Origin: Mucinivorans hirudinis
GTDB lineage: Bacteria; Bacteroidota; Bacteroidia; Bacteroidales; Rikenellaceae
Reading direction: 5' to 3'
Assembly (NCBI GenBank): GCA_000723505.1
Contig: HG934468.1
Location: 776,798-840,797 of the forward strand
Length of the DNA stretch: 64,000 bases
Shown: positions 27,537 to 36,055 of the stretch, piece after piece
Layout: every line of letters starts with the position of its first letter
Numbering within the stretch: position 1 is the stretch's first letter
Made by a program: the position numbers and the translations under genes
The notes under the pieces: model-generated
The model's input: the letters and a program-made list of their open reading frames with translations, nothing else
Database searches by the model: none
What the model was told of the DNA's origin: nothing

Positions 27537-28426
27537 AGACTTTGCAAGTAACCAAGAGTCAGAGTGGTACTGCAAGGTTATTGCGTATAAGTTTTGACCA
27601 AGTACATCGTGTGATGCACCGAGCAGTAGAGCGCGGTATGGCATTGCGAGATAGTGATGAGCTATATAAATATGTTAGCATTGACGAGAAAGCTATAAGT
27701 CGTGGTCACGAGTACGCATCAATTTTATCGGATGAGTTGAGCGGAATTGTGATAGAGGTTAGTAAAGGCAGGACAAAGGAAAGTGTTGATAATTTGTGTA
27801 TTAAAGGTTTATCTGAGGAGCAGCGAGGGGCAGTAGAGCGAATATGCACCGATATGTGGGATCCTTATATTTACGCAGCAAAGGAGTATTTTGGGCAAGC
27901 ATTGCACTGCCACGATAATTTTCATTTGGTCGGTTATTTGAATAAGGCTGTTGATAAGGTACGTCGCCGAGAGGTTAAGTTACACGAAGATTTGAAACGA
28001 ACTAAGTATTTGTGGCTCAAGGACACAAATAATTTTACAGATAAGCAGTATGCGACTTTCGAGGCTATACGGGGAGCAAATTACGAGGTATCTCGGGCTT
28101 GGCAAGTGAAGGAGAATTTTAGAGATATTCAGTTTCGGCAAGAAAACTATCAAAGTGCATTATCAATATATATGCTTTGGAAACAGAACGCATTAAGGGT
28201 AAATATACCTGAGATAAACCAAGTAGTAGAAATGTTTGACAGGCATAAAAAAGGAATTGTAAATGCGATACTAACTGGCGCAAGTAATGCAAGGGCAGAG
28301 AGGTTAAACAGCTCTATCGAAGAGATAAAAAGAATAGGCAGAGGATACCATAAATTTGAAAACTTCAGAACCGCAATACTATTCTTCAATGCAAACCTCA
28401 AACTTTACCCACACGAAAACCAGTAG
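27485..28426 (+). CDS. ISL3 transposase, catalytic part (-1 frame)
   Basis: The catalytic region of an ISL3 DDE transposase, read after a -1 shift near 27524. Asp candidates are in VSIDEKAISRGHEYAS and CTDMWDPYIYAAKEYF, and the terminal Glu is in ASNARAERLNSSIEEIKR followed by GYHKFENFRTAILFFN. The frame is open from 27485, but translation more likely enters from the upstream frame than from an internal GTG. The stop (28424-28426) lies within the right inverted repeat. Confidence 0.85.
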   Translation: MVSAIGTYDHFARKKTIKTLQVTKSQSGTARLLRISFDQVHRVMHRAVERGMALRDSDELYKYVSIDEKAISRGHEYASILSDELSGIVIEVSKGRTKESVDNLCIKGLSEEQRGAVERICTDMWDPYIYAAKEYFGQALHCHDNFHLVGYLNKAVDKVRRREVKLHEDLKRTKYLWLKDTNNFTDKQYATFEAIRGANYEVSRAWQVKENFRDIQFRQENYQSALSIYMLWKQNALRVNIPEINQVVEMFDRHKKGIVNAILTGASNARAERLNSSIEEIKRIGRGYHKFENFRTAILFFNANLKLYPHENQ

Positions 28427-28493
28427 AACCAATAATTATATTTACTTGATAATTATCAGTAGTTCGCTAAAAATTTTTAGCTCCAGACACCCC

Positions 28494-28548
28494 CGCGGGG
28501 TCTGTTCAGTATTGAATCACAGATCGTTATCTCTGAGGAGACCCCGCG
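28494..28548. repeat. GC-rich inverted repeat after the IS
   Basis: CGCGGGGTCT (28494-28503) and AGACCCCGCG (28539-28548) are perfect complements separated by 35 nt. A second GC-rich stretch, CCCCGCGCCCCTGCGCGGG, follows at once. This is the main feature of the 271-nt gap before the lipoprotein gene, and it contrasts with the AT-rich surroundings. Confidence 0.5.
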
Positions 28549-28709
28549 CCCCTGCGCGGGATGGCAACCCTAGGGTAATATGCTAATTAACAAGGTGTTA
28601 AATGAATTATTAACGAACTATTGTCAAAAGGTAAATCGTGAATTATTTATATCGGAGCGGGGGCAAGCCCTACCTTAAATAGAAAAGCACCATAACTTAA
28701 CTCATTAAA

Positions 28710-30110
28710 ATGAAACTATTATTCTTAGCAGCAACCCTGCTTACTTCGTGCGACCCGGCACCAAAACCTCAACCAGCCACTCAAACTCAAGAGGCACATC
28801 AAACCGTAATTGTGGACACCTCCTACCGTCCCAAAAACTTTGTAAAAGAGTACGGTTCAACCGCAAAAAGCTCCTCGCCCAAAATAATAGACCTATCCGA
28901 CAGAAATATCACATATGCTCCATTCGACCTTGCCGACCACTTCAAATCGGCAAAAGTACTTATATTGGAAGCTCCCGAGGGTGATTTTACCTACGTAAAA
29001 GACACCTCGGTATGCTACAAATATCCGAAAGGCAATATGGCTATTCAGATGGGTGGATTGTTTCCATTTGCGTACAGCGAAGGTAGCCATATAATTTTGC
29101 GCGACAACAACATAGGAATTCTACACTATGACAGCAACGGCAAATTTGTCGAAACAATCGCTCGCAACCTTATGCCCGCGATGAAGTATGACAGGCGCGC
29201 GAAACACTATGAGGTAGATATGAGTAAGGTAATAGAGAGCAATGTAGTGAAAATCACGGGCAACGAACTCATCTACCTCACAATGGATAGCACCGGAATC
29301 GGGACGAAGTATTGGTATGACCTTGAAAATAAGAGGGTGGACAAAATCGAACACTTCGGCACCGGACGACGAGGAATCTACCATACACCTACACCTCTGA
29401 ACGATTCGGTCTCTTTCACCTTCGTCCCATCGCTCGCCACAGCGAACCGCCCGCTGCTACATATGTTCAACCCCAAGGGCGACACCATAGCAACCTTTAT
29501 GAACTACCTGAAATATCCCGACGAGAAATTCAGTGCCTATGCGCAAAATATGATGCAGGTATATACCTACACATTAGAGGGCAAGAACTACTTCAAACAG
29601 ATGCTCAACGACACGATTTTCTCTATCACCTCCCCCACGGAGATTAGTGCGGAGTATCTGATGAAGCTGGGTAGATATAAGCAGGACGACAAGTCGGCAT
29701 TTTGGGGTACGGGTGATGACTTCATCGGTGTGGGCAGTGTTTTGGAGACCCCTACCCTACTCTATATCAACTACGGATTCGGCAAAGATTATGAGAATTG
29801 GGACTATAAAAAACCTTTCTATGCCGTTTGGGACAAACGCAGCGATAAGCTCATCCATATTGATGCAAAAAATAAGACGGGAAATAAAGCATTCGTTCCC
29901 AATACTATGCCTCAATCACTACCTCTACTATTCGACAAGTTTAGAGTTTCGCCACAGGGCAAAATTTTTGTATGCTACCACCGTCACACATTAGAAAAAT
30001 TGATGGAGCTACCTGCATTCAAGGCACTGCCCGCCGCACAGCAAGAGTTCACCCAAAAAATCGCCGCACAACTCGGCAACAAAAAACTTGCGGTGATGGT
30101 TATCCAATAG
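28710..30110 (+). CDS. Large propeller-like lipoprotein of unknown function
   Basis: A 466-residue lipoprotein (MKLLFLAATLLTSC, lipobox Cys14, then DPAPKPQP). Repeated beta-rich segments of the kind FKSAKVLILEAPEGDFTYV and IILRDNNIGILHYDSNGKFVETI suggest a 6-bladed beta-propeller related to the gene at 24638. The first 71 nt are duplicated at 25879. It is probably outer-membrane or periplasm anchored. I cannot name a substrate. Confidence 0.72.
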   Translation: MKLLFLAATLLTSCDPAPKPQPATQTQEAHQTVIVDTSYRPKNFVKEYGSTAKSSSPKIIDLSDRNITYAPFDLADHFKSAKVLILEAPEGDFTYVKDTSVCYKYPKGNMAIQMGGLFPFAYSEGSHIILRDNNIGILHYDSNGKFVETIARNLMPAMKYDRRAKHYEVDMSKVIESNVVKITGNELIYLTMDSTGIGTKYWYDLENKRVDKIEHFGTGRRGIYHTPTPLNDSVSFTFVPSLATANRPLLHMFNPKGDTIATFMNYLKYPDEKFSAYAQNMMQVYTYTLEGKNYFKQMLNDTIFSITSPTEISAEYLMKLGRYKQDDKSAFWGTGDDFIGVGSVLETPTLLYINYGFGKDYENWDYKKPFYAVWDKRSDKLIHIDAKNKTGNKAFVPNTMPQSLPLLFDKFRVSPQGKIFVCYHRHTLEKLMELPAFKALPAAQQEFTQKIAAQLGNKKLAVMVIQ

Positions 30111-30148
30111 ATAGTCATCATCGCCCATACTGCATTACGCGTACCTCC

Positions 30149-31396
30149 CTACCGTATCTTGAGAGTAGCAATGGCGATTGCCGCCAATAGCAGCTGAATA
30201 ATCCAAAATCGTATCACAATTTTGGTCTCAAAAAAGCCGCGTTTCTGGTAGTGGTGGTGCAGGGGAGCCATCGCAAATATGCGCCTACCTTCTCCGAACC
30301 TCTTTTTAGTATATTTGAAGTAACCCACTTGCAGAGTCACCGAGAGAGCCTCCACAAGGAATATTCCACAGAGAATAGGTAACAACAACTCTTTGCGAAT
30401 CAGTAGTGCCATAACCGCTATGATACCTCCAATGGCAAGCGACCCCGTATCGCCCATAAAGACCTGTGCCGGATATGTGTTATACCACAAAAACCCTATC
30501 AAAGCTCCGGCAAAAGCCGCCGCAAAGATAAATAGCTCGCCGCTACCGGGAATATATGGAATCTTGAGATATTCGGCAAAGATAATATTACCCGAGAAGT
30601 ATGCCATCAACCCCAAAACAACCCCAATGGGGACGGAGACTCCCGTTGCTAATCCATCGAGTCCGTCCGTAAGATTGGCTCCGTTACTCACAGCAGCTAT
30701 GACAAATACAGCCACTAATATATAAAGTAGCCAACCCAAAACATCACCTACTCTCCCATCAACAGGAATCAGAGAACGGTAATTCAATTTGGCATTCTTG
30801 AAGAACGGAATAGTCGTCGTTGTGCTCTTGGCGGGGGGAGAGAGGCGCACGGCTTGTCGATTATTGTTTATATCCTGTGTTATTACCACCTCACCCACCT
30901 GTCTGCTTGCCACCCGTTCACGAATTACGATATCGGGATTAGCCCACATCACCGTACCAACAATGATACCAAGCCCCACCTGACCAACAATTTTAACCCT
31001 TCCGCTCAGCCCCTCTTTCTTCTTGCGGAAAACCTTTATGAAGTCATCCGCAAAGCCTATCAATCCCAACCAGACTGTGGTCAGAATCATAAGCTGAACA
31101 TAGATATTTGTCAAATCGGAAAAGAGCAGAACGGGAACAAGAATGGATATAAGTATGATTACTCCACCCATTGTCGGGGTGCCACGCTTGGATAGTTGCC
31201 CCTCGAGCCCGAGATTACGAATCTCCTCACCAATCTGTTTGCGCTGCAAGAGACGAATAATACTTTTACCGAAGACAATGGCAACCAAGAGCGAGAGTAT
31301 GATAGCAGCCGCTGCTCTAAAAGAGATATTGCCGAACATTGTGGCGCCCGGGATATCTATGACGCCCCTACAAAAATCCACAAAATGATATAACAT
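30149..31396 (-). CDS. mraY: Phospho-N-acetylmuramoyl-pentapeptide transferase MraY
   Basis: MraY makes lipid I from UDP-MurNAc-pentapeptide and undecaprenyl phosphate in the inner membrane. The 415-residue, about 10-helix protein shows KRGTPTMGGVIIL, the Asp pair in GLIGFADDFIKVFRKKKEGL, NLTDGLDGLATG and FMGDTGSLAIGG, then MAPLHHHYQKRGF. It carries a long loop (about 155-205), usual in Bacteroidota. It lies apart from other peptidoglycan genes: neither mur nor fts genes are adjacent. Confidence 0.95.
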   Translation of the reverse strand: MLYHFVDFCRGVIDIPGATMFGNISFRAAAAIILSLLVAIVFGKSIIRLLQRKQIGEEIRNLGLEGQLSKRGTPTMGGVIILISILVPVLLFSDLTNIYVQLMILTTVWLGLIGFADDFIKVFRKKKEGLSGRVKIVGQVGLGIIVGTVMWANPDIVIRERVASRQVGEVVITQDINNNRQAVRLSPPAKSTTTTIPFFKNAKLNYRSLIPVDGRVGDVLGWLLYILVAVFVIAAVSNGANLTDGLDGLATGVSVPIGVVLGLMAYFSGNIIFAEYLKIPYIPGSGELFIFAAAFAGALIGFLWYNTYPAQVFMGDTGSLAIGGIIAVMALLIRKELLLPILCGIFLVEALSVTLQVGYFKYTKKRFGEGRRIFAMAPLHHHYQKRGFFETKIVIRFWIIQLLLAAIAIATLKIR

Positions 31397-31475
31397 ATTT
31401 AATTGATTACAATCTGGTTATTTTGTCGTGAATCGGAGTACAAGGAGATGAATTTGGTTCTCTCCACTCCCTCAT

Positions 31476-32726
31476 CTATTTTTTATCTATCAAAGCTGCA
31501 ACTGTTGTGTCACCGGTGACATTCACCACCGTGCGAAGCATATCCAGTGGGCGGTCTATCCCCATAATCAGAGCCAACCCTTCGGCAGGGATGCCCACCG
31601 AGCCGAGTACCATCACCAATATGACAACGCTGCCGCCCGGCACACCCGGAGTTCCGATAGATGATAGTGTCGTAGTGCCGACAATGACCAGCATCTGCAA
31701 CCAGCTAAGCTCTATACCAAGCACTTGCGCAATAAAGAGTGCCGCTATCGCCTGATAACACGCCGTGCCCTCCATATTTATCGTAACCCCCACCGGAAGT
31801 ACAAAGGATGCCGTCTTTTCCGACACTCCAAGTCTCTTGATTGCAGACTCCATCGTAACGGGCAGTGTTGCAGCACTCGACGATGTAGAGAAAGCCAACA
31901 ACTGAACAGGCATCATACCTTTGAAAAAATCTGAAAGCGGTATTTTGGTAAATAATTTGATAAGCAGCGGATAGACAACCAAAATCATAATTGCCAGCCC
32001 AAGAATAACAGTCAGCCCGTACATACCCAACGCCGAAAGCAGAGAGACATCACCTGCCGAAACAACAATCATCCCAGCAATAAGAGCAAGAACCCCAATG
32101 GGTGAATAGGCCATCACCAACTCCACTATCTTCATTATTATCGCATCAAGAGACTCTATGAAATCCATAAACGGTTTGCAACGCTCTCTGCCAACGAGAA
32201 GTATCGATATGCCAAAGATTATCGAAATGAATATCACCTGCAACATAACTCCGTTATTTGCAAGTGCAGCGAAGGCATTTTCCGGAAATATATCTACAAT
32301 CGGTTGCAGTGGCGACCCGTGAGCAAGAGCCTGCGAAAGGTCTGCTTTTGCCGAAATCGACGCTCCATAGGTTTGCTGCATTGATGATACACTCTCAGCA
32401 GAGACCATCTCGCCGGGCGATATGAAATGAGCCAATGCCAAGCCTATAACGATGGCTGTGACGGTAGTGAAAACAAAGAGCAATACGGTCTTAAGACCCA
32501 TACTCGATAAGGTCTGTATAGTACCTATATTCGCCACCCCCTTGATGAGGGATACCGTGACCAAAGGGATAGCAATAAATTTGAGCAGACGCATAAATAT
32601 ATCACCCAAGGGTTTGACCCAATCCATAACCACACCGGTAAAACCAAAATTGACGGCAGCAATCCCCAGAACAATGCCCACAACCATCCCAATAAGGATT
32701 TTTAAGTAGAGTGGCAAATTTTTCAT
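31476..32726 (-). CDS. Dicarboxylate/amino acid:cation symporter (DAACS family)
   Basis: A 416-residue inner-membrane sodium or proton symporter for glutamate, aspartate or C4-dicarboxylates. Family hallmarks are FSTSSSAATLPVTMES, INMEGTACYQAIAALFIAQ, SIGTPGVPGGSV and MGIDRPLDMLRTVVNVTGD, in hairpins HP1/HP2 and helices 7-8. Length is normal. It sits 79 nt upstream of mraY on the same strand and may share its transcript. Confidence 0.93.
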   Translation of the reverse strand: MKNLPLYLKILIGMVVGIVLGIAAVNFGFTGVVMDWVKPLGDIFMRLLKFIAIPLVTVSLIKGVANIGTIQTLSSMGLKTVLLFVFTTVTAIVIGLALAHFISPGEMVSAESVSSMQQTYGASISAKADLSQALAHGSPLQPIVDIFPENAFAALANNGVMLQVIFISIIFGISILLVGRERCKPFMDFIESLDAIIMKIVELVMAYSPIGVLALIAGMIVVSAGDVSLLSALGMYGLTVILGLAIMILVVYPLLIKLFTKIPLSDFFKGMMPVQLLAFSTSSSAATLPVTMESAIKRLGVSEKTASFVLPVGVTINMEGTACYQAIAALFIAQVLGIELSWLQMLVIVGTTTLSSIGTPGVPGGSVVILVMVLGSVGIPAEGLALIMGIDRPLDMLRTVVNVTGDTTVAALIDKK

Positions 32727-32767
32727 ATATATCTATTATTAAATGAGTTTTTTTTGGGGGGTATAAA

Positions 32768-33385
32768 TTAGTAACTCATCATCTTAACTATTACTATCTT
32801 TTTTGTTTCAAAAAATTCTTCTTGGAAAAAGTCCGCAATATCTATTACGCCGCATATCTTTTTGCTCTCCTCAATCTCGCGGCTCAGGTCTCCACCCTTG
32901 AGTGCTATAATTCCGTTTGCCGTTTTGCCCCAACTCCACTCAATCAACTTGCCAAGTGGAGCAACGGCACGGCTCACCACCCAATCATACTTTCCCTCTA
33001 TTTTCCCGGGCACATCCTCAGCACGCCCACATACGGCAACCACATTTTTCAACCCCAAAGCCTGCGAAACCTCCCCGACAACTTTTATCTTCTTGCCTAT
33101 CGAATCACATAGAGTAAACTCCACTTGGGGCAACATTATAGCAAGCGGTATACCCGGAAATCCCCCGCCGCACCCCACATCCAGAACACTCCCACTGCCG
33201 TCAATCAACCCCGTACGGATGATTGCAAGCGAGTGGAGCACGTGCCTGATATAGAGTTCATCAATATCCTTGCGCGAGATGACGTTAATCTGCGCGTTCC
33301 AATGTCTGTATAGCGGCAAGAGTTCCCCAAACTGCTCCCGTTGGTGAGTGGAAAGCTCGGGAAAATATTTTATTAATTGCTCCAT
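32768..33385 (-). CDS. rsmG: 16S rRNA (guanine-N7)-methyltransferase RsmG
   Basis: RsmG methylates G527 of 16S rRNA with S-adenosylmethionine. The 205-residue protein shows the SAM site VLDVGCGGGFPGIPLAI, the acidic loop FTLCDSIGKKIKVV and the conserved DWVVSRAVAPLGKLIEW. ATG 33385 is preferred to a start ten codons upstream because it gives the family N-terminus MEQLIKYFPELS. It is divergent from the isomerase operon. Confidence 0.95.
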   Translation of the reverse strand: MEQLIKYFPELSTHQREQFGELLPLYRHWNAQINVISRKDIDELYIRHVLHSLAIIRTGLIDGSGSVLDVGCGGGFPGIPLAIMLPQVEFTLCDSIGKKIKVVGEVSQALGLKNVVAVCGRAEDVPGKIEGKYDWVVSRAVAPLGKLIEWSWGKTANGIIALKGGDLSREIEESKKICGVIDIADFFQEEFFETKKIVIVKMMSY

Positions 33386-33476
33386 AAGGTACGAACTATA
33401 GTGCAAATCGAGCAAAATAAAAATTCGTTTTTATCCCCCGTCTGCCGTTTAGATTACGCAAAAATAGTCTAAAAAT

Positions 33477-33506
33477 TTGAAATTGTAAAAGAAAAGAGTA
33501 ACTTTG
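33477..33506 (+). promoter_or_regulatory. Bacteroidota-type promoter for the envelope operon
   Basis: TTTG (-33 element, ending 33479-33480) and TAACTTTG (33499-33506) are about 19 nt apart, matching the sigma-ABfr consensus. It lies in the divergent gap and fires toward the isomerase genes. Since the box overlaps a possible TTG start at 33504, translation must begin later, at GTG 33534. Confidence 0.7.
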
Positions 33507-33533
33507 TCCGTTAATATTTTCAAAATTGTTATT

Positions 33534-34394
33534 GTGAGGGTACGGCTACTTTTATCGCTAATCTGCCTTGCGGCGGCTGTGAGCTGCGGCAAGTTTGGGC
33601 TTTACACACCCCATACCGAGAAACCTATTGCAAAGGTAGGGGAAAATGAGCTCTATATGAGAGATTTGGAAAATATTTTCAACACAGAGATGACAGCCGA
33701 GGATAGCGCCAAACTCATCGACAGCTACATCAACAACTGGGTACGCTCGCAAGTGAAAAAAGAGGCAGCACAAAAGGCTCTCTCCTCTCAGCGCGCCCAT
33801 ATAGAGGAGCTTGTGGAGCAATATCGTACCTCTCTGACCACCTATATGTTCGAGAACGACTATGTCGCCTCCCACTTGGATACCACACTCACTACCGAGC
33901 AAATTCAGACATACTACAACAAAAATCGGGACAACTTCCTCTTAGCGGGCCCGATAGTAAAGGCTGCCGTGGTGCGCATTCCGGCAAAAAACAGCAGCCG
34001 TCGTATCGAAGATATGTTCAAAAAGAACACGGAAAAGGATTGGGACGAATTTGTGGCGGTGGCACAAAAAAATGGCTATAAGCTGGACGACTACTCGCGC
34101 GAGTGGGTGGATTTCAGCACTGTGATTGGTCATATACCGTTCTACAACAGCAACTTCGACGAATTTCTCAAATCGAAAAAGAACTACGAGGTTGCCGATG
34201 AGCAGTATAAATATTTGATGAAAATACTCAGTTTCCGTCTCGCAGGTGACTATATGCCTGCCGAGCGCGCCACAGATAACATTCGTAAAATCCTGCTTGC
34301 CGCCCGCCGCAGCGAGTTGGTCAGAACAATGGAGGATAGTTTGGTGAAGGTGGAGACTGACAATGACCGAGTTACAATCAACAACAATCAGTAG
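33534..34394 (+). CDS. SurA/PrsA-like peptidyl-prolyl isomerase lipoprotein
   Basis: This 286-residue lipoprotein (GTG start, MRVRLLLSLICLAAAVSC) has a SurA-N-like helical segment (about 30-110: VGENELYMRDLENIFN, SYINNWVRSQVKKEAAQKAL) and a weak central region with no clear parvulin GGxxG motif. It therefore looks like a chaperone relative rather than an active isomerase. It is probably periplasmic-facing. It starts the operon-like run with the second SurA-type gene (52 nt downstream), ostA and the phosphatase-like gene. Confidence 0.75.
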   Translation: MRVRLLLSLICLAAAVSCGKFGLYTPHTEKPIAKVGENELYMRDLENIFNTEMTAEDSAKLIDSYINNWVRSQVKKEAAQKALSSQRAHIEELVEQYRTSLTTYMFENDYVASHLDTTLTTEQIQTYYNKNRDNFLLAGPIVKAAVVRIPAKNSSRRIEDMFKKNTEKDWDEFVAVAQKNGYKLDDYSREWVDFSTVIGHIPFYNSNFDEFLKSKKNYEVADEQYKYLMKILSFRLAGDYMPAERATDNIRKILLAARRSELVRTMEDSLVKVETDNDRVTINNNQ

Positions 34395-34445
34395 CGCGGC
34401 GACAGATGTGCCCAAACGAAACAGATAACACATACTTTGTAGATA

Positions 34446-35879
34446 ATGAGAAGATTTATTACAGCCTTTATCGTGATTTTCGCCGCCTTGGGCGGCAGTA
34501 ACTTGTGTGCCCAACAAAAGCAGATTGCCGAGGAGGTGGTTGCCATTGTGGGCAATCGTCAAGTCTCGATGTCTGAGCTACACGAAACAACGGAACGTAT
34601 CATCAACTTCCGCCGTGCCAATGGCGTGACATCCGATTTGCAACCTGCAGAAGAGGCTCTTGAGATGCTTCTGAATCAGAAACTTTACGCCTGCTACGGA
34701 CAAACTGACTCTTTGGACAAAGATTTGAAGGTGGACGAGACCGATATTCAAAATAGAATAGACGAAATGGTGGAGAGAGCCGGGTCTCTACGCGAACTCG
34801 AAAGGGTTACGGGTAAAGCCATTTTCCAGCTGCGCGAAGATTACAAACGCGACTTGCAGGAGGCACAACTTGCAAACAGTATGGAGATGAAGCTAAAAAG
34901 AGCTATCAGAATCAACTACCGCGATGTGGCAGACTTCTACGAACAACTTAATCTAGACTCCCTACCGATGATGCCGCCGATGATAGCCTATTCACAGATT
35001 GTGATGGTGCCTCCGGCGACAGATGAGCGTCGCTTTGCCGTTCGTCAAGAGCTTTTGGCACTACGTGAACGCATTCTTGCCGGCGAGAAGATGGCAGTGT
35101 TGGCACGCCTCTATTCGGAGGATCTTTCGAGGATGCAGGGAGGAGAGATTAGTGCAAAGTGGGGAGGCGAAAACGTTGCAGCATTCGAGGATGCCGTTCG
35201 ACAGCTCAACGAGGGGCAGATTTCGGAAATTATCGAGACCGAGTATGGTTTCCACATAATCGAGGTGGTCTCCAAGGGAAAGGACGATTACGTTGCACGG
35301 CACATTCTGAGAAAACCACAATTCACCGAAGAAGAGAAGGTTAAAGTGACTAGATTCCTTGATAGTGTTGCCAATTTGGTTCGCACAAATGAATTGAACT
35401 TTGCGCAAGCTGCCTTGCGCTTTTCCGAGGATGTAGAGACTCGCAACAATGGTGGTATAGCTTTTAACATTATGGGATACAAGCAAACGGGAGATATTAA
35501 CTATGCCTCACGTATGTTCATACTCGACCAAATTGCCAGCCCCATAGAGAGCCGAATGCTCAACCGACTGAAGATAGGCGAGGTGTCGGCACCTTTCGAG
35601 AGTATGGATAACAAAGGAAACCGTGTATACAAAATAGTGAAGCTCGACGAACAGATTCCAACACACAAGGTTAGTATGGAGTATGACTATAACCTCATCC
35701 GAGGTGAGGCGTTGAACGAAAAGCAAAATAAAGTTCTGGGGAAATGGATAAGCGATTCAATTAAAAAGATTTACGTATACATAGCCCCAGAATATCTCAA
35801 CTACAGGCTCAAAAACGACGGGTGGTACACCCAAAATAGCCTGAGTGCGCAACGGGCTCAGCAGAGAAGCGACAAGTGA
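34446..35879 (+). CDS. SurA-like periplasmic chaperone / peptidyl-prolyl isomerase
   Basis: The 477-residue protein (signal MRRFITAFIVIFAALGGSNLCAQ) has a SurA N-domain (about 24-165: EEVVAIVGNRQVSMSELHET) and two parvulin-type modules (about 170-280 with YSEDLSRMQGGEISAKWG, and about 285-390 with RFSEDVETRNNGGIAF). In other bacteria SurA escorts outer-membrane proteins, and here it lies among envelope genes. A long C-terminal helical tail follows. No catalytic assay can be inferred, but the first parvulin module looks intact. Confidence 0.88.
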   Translation: MRRFITAFIVIFAALGGSNLCAQQKQIAEEVVAIVGNRQVSMSELHETTERIINFRRANGVTSDLQPAEEALEMLLNQKLYACYGQTDSLDKDLKVDETDIQNRIDEMVERAGSLRELERVTGKAIFQLREDYKRDLQEAQLANSMEMKLKRAIRINYRDVADFYEQLNLDSLPMMPPMIAYSQIVMVPPATDERRFAVRQELLALRERILAGEKMAVLARLYSEDLSRMQGGEISAKWGGENVAAFEDAVRQLNEGQISEIIETEYGFHIIEVVSKGKDDYVARHILRKPQFTEEEKVKVTRFLDSVANLVRTNELNFAQAALRFSEDVETRNNGGIAFNIMGYKQTGDINYASRMFILDQIASPIESRMLNRLKIGEVSAPFESMDNKGNRVYKIVKLDEQIPTHKVSMEYDYNLIRGEALNEKQNKVLGKWISDSIKKIYVYIAPEYLNYRLKNDGWYTQNSLSAQRAQQRSDK

Positions 35880-36055
35880 AAAACAAACTTCCATAGAAGT
35901 TGGTTTTTGGGCGCTGTCATTGCCGGAGTTATACGGGATTTTGGATGGGAATATGTTGCACCACATTGGTTTACAAAAAAACCAGAGCGGTTGCCATTGC
36001 AGCTAAAGATATTTCACTAAATATCAATAAATTAACAAGTCAATAACGGAGTACT

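Larger units (their letters stand above)
27161..28438 (+). mobile_element. Complete ISL3-family insertion sequence with target duplication
   Basis: The element proper is 27169-28430 (1,262 bp). The left end (27169-27189) and right end (28410-28430) are inverted repeats matching at 19 of 21 positions and starting GGTTCTAC. Exact 8-bp direct repeats AATAATTA (27161-27168 and 28431-28438) flank it, the target-site length known for ISL3 elements. The transposase lies in two overlapping frames, and its stop falls inside the right end. Intact repeats imply a fairly recent insertion. Confidence 0.93.

Noticed and set aside
33504-33533. TTG start for the SurA-like lipoprotein
   Set aside because: It overlaps the TAACTTTG -7 box, so the codon would lie upstream of the transcript start; GTG 33534 gives a proper lipoprotein signal.
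35880-35920. Terminator after the second SurA-like gene
   Set aside because: Only a 6-bp stem, and the OstA gene follows on the same strand; too weak to call.
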